Shown here piece by piece: positions 59,802-64,000 of a stretch of 64,000 bases of DNA. The notes beneath the pieces were generated by a model. That model did not search any database, was not told the origin of the DNA, and saw nothing but the letters and a program-made list of their open reading frames with translations. Origin of the DNA: Papiliotrema nemorosa (taxonomy: Eukaryota > Basidiomycota > Tremellomycetes > Tremellales > Rhynchogastremaceae); assembly GCA_032158125.1 (NCBI GenBank), contig JASKOT010000001.1, positions 682,001 through 746,000 of the forward strand. The letters run 5' to 3'. Position 1 is the first letter of the stretch. Each line of letters starts with the position of its first letter. Both the position numbers and the translations under genes were made by a program.

Positions 59802-62798
59802 ATGGCCAAACCATCCAAGACGGCTCTGGGGAAGCGTAAAGCTCCCCCACTCCAGAACAAATCGAAGCAGCCCGCCAAGGCCAAGGCGGAGGTTGGACCT
59901 ACTGGAAAACCGAAAACACGTCCTGATCAACCGAAAAAAATCAAGTTGAGGGATCAAAAGGTTATTCCTGTTCCTCAGACTGCTTTCGCAAAGTCTGCCC
60001 GGGTCGCCGATGCTGAGGAAGAAGAAGGAGATGATGATGAAGACTTTGATGATGAGGATCTGGGAGTCGAGGAGGGGCTCGACGCCGAGTTTGCTGGGAG
60101 TTTTGCCCGTGGACTAGACGCGCATGGTCTGAGCCGGTGAGCAGTAGTACCGAAATGAAATGTGGATGGAGCTGATATTAGCACCATGAAAGAGACTCAA
60201 AGACTGCACGATCTTGCAAAAGCTCGAGAACCGTTGCCGCAGCAACCTAGGAAGAAGTCGGGTCTACCTACACCAGAAGAATATTCAGACTACGACATGG
60301 ACGTGAACTCGGACGACGATCTTCCTTCGGATCTGGATGATGAGGATCTAGGGGATGATATGGAGGATAGTGAAGCTGAGGGATCAGGGACTTCTTCGAC
60401 ATTGGATGATGATCTTGGAGACAGTGATCTGGATGATCAGAGCGATCTGAACGATGCTTTTGATGATCTATCAGACGAGTCTGATGACGACGACGAGGAG
60501 GAGGAGGAATTCAGACAGAGGAAGAAAAAGCAAAAGGAATCGGAAGCAGACTATGAAACTTCAGGACGATCGCGATGGAACGCTCCACCCCCGAAACCGG
60601 AAGAAGACAGTGTGGAAGTAGGCCGACTGCCTATCAAGCTTCCCACGGGGGAGATTCAGACTGTGGAAGGATCGACCCGGATCGCCCTCCCGCCGAGTAA
60701 GAAGAAGAAGGTGGTCGTGGAGAGTGAGAGCGAAGAGGAGCTTTTGGAATCGGAAGATGACGCAAGTGACGATGGCGTAGAGGCAGAGAGGATGGCTTCG
60801 AAGAAGGGGAGATTTGGAAGAATGGGAGTGAGCGAGATTGTGGGAATGAAGGGCGCCAAGAATGCTCAGAAGTTGGATATGGCGAAAGAGCAGATCGCCC
60901 AGATTGGTGCAGAAATATTGGCCGGTGGAGAGCTTATCGATATTGTGAGTTTGTGGTGTCCACCCACAATGACGGAATCTGACTCTGCAGGGGCCGGTTC
61001 TGACTCGTCTTTCCACATTTGCTCTACCCACAGTCCCTTCCCCAGAGGAGGGAGAAGGACCTCTACCCGTACCCAACTCTATCCGAGGTCTCGCCTTCTT
61101 GTCCCAACTCGCTGTCTACAAGGACTTGATACCAGGATACCGTATTCGTGATCTGACTGCGGCAGAGGAGGCGGAGAAGGTTCGAGACGAGGTCAGGCGC
61201 TTGCGAGAGGGAGAAAAGCTACTGGTGAGGAGTTATAAGGGCTACCTCAAACTGCTAGAGTCGGAGATCAAGCGTGAGCAGATCCAATTATTCTGTTGAA
61301 ACAAAGCTAACAAATAGGACGCACGCCTCTGGCGGGATTGAGCTTGAAGTGCATGGCAGACTTATTAGTCTCTTCGACACATTTCAACTTCAGCGAGAAT
61401 CTGATGGGTGTCCTCGTGGGTCGAGTGGCTAGAAAGACATGGGACGACGTGAGTCAACGCCACTGCTGAAGTCGTTTTGCTGACAGGCAGGAATGCGAGC
61501 TGGTTCTTCAGGCATTTGTGCAAGTCTTCAAGCAAGACATCACCGCTGTCTATTCGCAGACTCTTGTTCGACTGATAGCTCGTATGATCAAAGAACGAAA
61601 ATTCCAGGTTCACCCGAATGTTCTCGGTAGCTTGATGCACCTTCGTCTGCGATACGAGCTGGAACAGATGCGAGATGGCAAAAATTCCAAGGGCAAGGGA
61701 TTCAAGGGCAAGGGCAAGGCTGGGGAAGATATGGTCAAGCCAAAGTTCAAATCGGAAATTAGGAAAAAGTGGCAGACCAAGAACCAGAAGAAGCGAGAAA
61801 GGGAGTTGAAAGAGGTTGCCAAGGAGCAGGCGGAAGCCGAAGCCGAGGTGGACAAGGAGGAGCGAGCGCAAGTGGTGCGTCAATCCCGTCGCAGCATCCA
61901 GGCAACAGCTGACTCATAGCAAACGGAAACGCTCAAGAACCTATTTGTCCTCTATTTCTCCATCCTCAAACACCCGGGACGCACGCCGCTCATGGCATCC
62001 GCACTGGAGGGTATATCGCAATTTACCCACTTTATCAATGTCGACTTTTTCAGAGATCTACTAGCAGTTTTGAGGAGGATTGTAATGGAGCAACAGGAGA
62101 CCACCACTACGGCACATATCCACGGGGCCGATGAGCAAACCGAGGAAGACATCGTGATCGATCCTGTGGGAGCGTCACAACGCACACGCACAAGGTTATT
62201 AGCCATTGTCACAGCTTTCGATCTGCTGTCTGGCCAAGGGGAAGCCATCAACATCGACTTGAACGATTTCATTACCGCCCTCTTTGCCCTTTTGCGGCCG
62301 CTCTCGCTTGATACAGGGATTGAAGACCCGCCCTATACCACCACATCTACCGCCCAGAAAGGTCCAAGCAGACCTCTACAACCTGGTCGAGCTCCGCCGA
62401 AGACTGCTGTTCAGAATCTTTCCACGGCCGACCTCATGTTCCGCTGTATTCATTCCATCTTCTTCTCACGTCATTCATCTTCCGCCGCAGCGCCACCATG
62501 GAGAGCAGCAGCATTTGCAAAACGACTGACCGAATGCGCCTTGTTCTTCCCCCCGGTGACAGCACAGAAGGCGATAACGACCGTTCGACAATTGATGAGC
62601 AAAGATCCGAAATTAGAAGGAATGTTGGACACCGAAGAGAGGAGGTTTGACGGGGTTTATAAACCCGAGATGGATGATCCGCAGTTGTGTAACCCGTTCG
62701 CGACGAGTTTATGGGAGTTGGAAGATCTGAGTATGAAGCACTGGGACAGGCAGGTGAAGAAGGAGGCTGCGCTGTTGAGGGATGGTAGGGTGGTATAG
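59802..62798 (+). CDS. NOC3: Nucleolar complex protein Noc3 (ribosome and replication factor)
   Basis: Six exons (59802-60136, 60182-60944, 60991-61273, 61318-61448, 61491-61874, 61920-62798) give 924 residues. A Lys/Pro-rich start and long acidic runs (DDDEDFDDEDLG, SDESDDDDEEEEE) are typical of nucleolar proteins. The conserved region has ASKKGRFGRMGVSEIVG, IRGLAFLSQLAVYKDLIPGY, RIRDLTAAEEAEKV, LVRSYKGYLKLLESEIKR, FNFSENLMGVLVGRVARK and TETLKNLFVLYFSILKHPGR. A CBF/Noc-type helical C-terminus follows, ending in NPFATSLWELEDLSMKHWDR. Noc3 with Noc2 moves pre-60S ribosomes from nucleolus to nucleoplasm and also loads onto replication origins in yeast. Confidence 0.93.
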
Positions 62799-62891
62799 GC
62801 GGTTTAGCTGTCATTATACATTTCATTGCATAGAGCACTATATACAACATGTATATCGGTGTATACTGGTATGGTCGTCCTTCGCTATACA

Positions 62892-64000
62892 CTACAGCTC
62901 GCCAACACCAGAGGCACCGATTTCGCGCCATACTTTCGGTCTACCGTTATCCGCATCGGCGCCAAACCAGCTAGCAGCAGAGGGTTGCGTCGTATCGTCA
63001 ATCCTGTCAGGTCAGTCTCACGACCGAGATTCGTTTTGTCCTGACCATTTGCACTCGACACCTTGCTTTTCCAGGATGACCTTGACTGTGGCCCAAGAAA
63101 ACCTCACGATGCCTTTGTATCCAAACACCGGGTCCACTCCTTCTTTCAGATACGCCTGGGTCTTTGGGTCCGAGGGGTAACCACTACCCCTCTCCACCAC
63201 TTCTAGCTCCGTTGCGGCTTCTTCTCCCTCTCTATCGGCTGCAGTGACCGTGGCAGGGGAGATTGGTATTGCCTCGGGATCGGTCCATTGATGGACATAA
63301 CGATCTCGAGTGACTTTGGCTATAATACTAGCGGCTCCGACAATCTTGAACAGCGAGTCGGCTTTTGGACAAACGGTGAAAGTAATAGAGGGAAAGATGG
63401 AAGATAGTCGAGCTTGCCATTGAGGCGATGGACCGAGAGCATCGACATAACACTGTAAATGTCGGCTGCGGAACAAGGTGAATCTGACGAATCGATTTCG
63501 GACGTACCTCGGTTACGGGTATATTACGGTCCAAAGCAGACTGTATCAAGCCTATTGTCGCGTCCTATCTGTCAGCCCGGATGACTCGTAGTCTGAAGCG
63601 CAGTGATAGATGAGGAAAAGTGAGGTCGAGTAGGATATACCTGAGCTTGTTGGTTTAGATTGATGGGGACGCGACGTAACATTCCAGCGGAAATGGATTG
63701 AGGAGACAAGGTCGCACTGGAATAACATAATGGAGGGTGAACGTCAAAGGCTTCCCAGAGAGATTGACGGGTATCCGCCGATAATGCCTTCGAGTCTGTC
63801 AATCAGCCATTATCCGATGGTGGTCGTCATAGGCTGACCATCGAATCCTAGCGATTCTAGAGTAGGCTTGAAAGACATGGGGCAGTAGGCTGCAGCGTAT
63901 ACCATGGGTCCTATCATGAGTTCAAATTATGCTCTGACCAACTGAGCTTACCCAGCACGGCTGAACGTCAGCTAGGATCATTGACCACCGATATTCGTAG
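62892..64000 (-). CDS. RNH201: RNase H2 catalytic subunit A (N-terminus beyond window)
   Basis: Partial gene; the 5' end is beyond the right edge. Visible exons are 63952-63960 (9 nt), 63839-63910, 63641-63795, 63508-63564, 63022-63452 and probably 62892-62970. The reading is VLGPMVYAAAYCPMSF, LGFDDSKALS, AGMLRRVPINLNQQAQDATI, CYVDALGPSPQWQARL, FTVCPKADSLFKIVGAASII, AKVTRDRYVHQW, GSGYPSDPKTQAYLKEGVDP and VRFSWATVKVILEKQG, closely following human RNASEH2A. Two active-site acids are visible (in FDDSK and YVDAL); the first Asp-Glu pair (DEAGRG) is off the window. The enzyme removes ribonucleotides embedded in DNA and RNA:DNA hybrids in the nucleus. A stop at 63018 is reached if the last intron (62971-63021) is retained. 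Splicing instead gives a SWFGADADNG-type tail, which I prefer. Confidence 0.88.

Noticed and set aside
60020..60520. Acidic GAT/GAC-rich repeats in NOC3 as a tandem repeat locus
   Set aside because: They are imperfect codon runs for Asp/Glu within a conserved gene, common in nucleolar proteins.
63911..63951. tRNA-like A-box on the minus strand (AAGCTCAGTTGGTCAGAGC)
   Set aside because: There is no matching anticodon arm, T-arm or B-box, and the segment is exactly an intron (gtaagc...atgatag) of the RNase H2A gene.

Overview
The window is ordinary nuclear chromosome from a basidiomycete fungus, most like a Tremellomycete (the Cryptococcus/Kwoniella/Tremella side). The evidence is dense packing on both strands, 0 to 15 short introns per gene (mostly 33-60 nt) with GTGAGT-type donors, CTGAC/CTAAC-like branch sites and NAG acceptors, and gene families of that lineage (CPL1-like secreted protein, a membrane-anchored SGNH protein, a seven-helix membrane protein of basidiomycete type). 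Start codons and exon joins were chosen by eye from reading frame, splice signals and remembered family motifs. Every complete multi-exon model adds up to a whole number of codons, but none was checked by search or RNA.

Layout. 1-9 kb: SGNH-fold protein (cut by the left edge), the WD40 DNA-damage protein CMR1, a 2.85 kb gene-free stretch, and an HSF-family transcription factor. 9-19 kb: a 2,234-residue DOCK-family Rho/Rac exchange factor, CRIPT and the Arp2 subunit of the Arp2/3 complex, so an upstream regulator and an effector of actin lie within 10 kb. 19-33 kb: the DYRK kinase YAK1, a membrane-linked alpha/beta hydrolase, an ARL5-type small GTPase, a glycerol-3-phosphate acyltransferase (GPT2/SCT1), a PGC1-type glycerophosphodiester phosphodiesterase and an orphan protein. 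33-46 kb: an IlvD/Edd sugar-acid-type dehydratase, a seven-helix membrane protein, pyruvate dehydrogenase kinase, SNU66/SART1, SPT4, a possible NTF2/SnoaL-like protein and a 101-residue orphan. 46-64 kb: a probable NSL1/Mis14 kinetochore subunit, SAE2/CtIP, a CPL1-like secreted protein, mitochondrial 3-hydroxyacyl-CoA dehydrogenase, OMA1, a heavily glycosylated six-hairpin glycosidase-like membrane protein, a peroxisomal 2,4-dienoyl-CoA-reductase-like SDR, NOC3 and RNase H2 subunit A (cut by the right edge).

The genes are mostly housekeeping. Loose functional links are actin control (DOCK, ARP2), glycerolipid turnover (GPT2, PGC1), mitochondrial and fatty-acid metabolism (PDK, HADH, OMA1, the SDR) and genome maintenance (CMR1, SAE2, RNase H2, SPT4). 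Several pairs are divergent across 180-300 bp and probably share promoters. I found no rRNA, tRNA, transposon, CRISPR, biosynthetic cluster or candidate new multi-gene system. The unusual features are in gene structure: internal coding exons of 8, 9 and 10 nt inside conserved motifs, a 7-nt first coding exon, a GC-AG intron, and several introns of length divisible by three that keep the reading frame open and could be mistaken for coding sequence.
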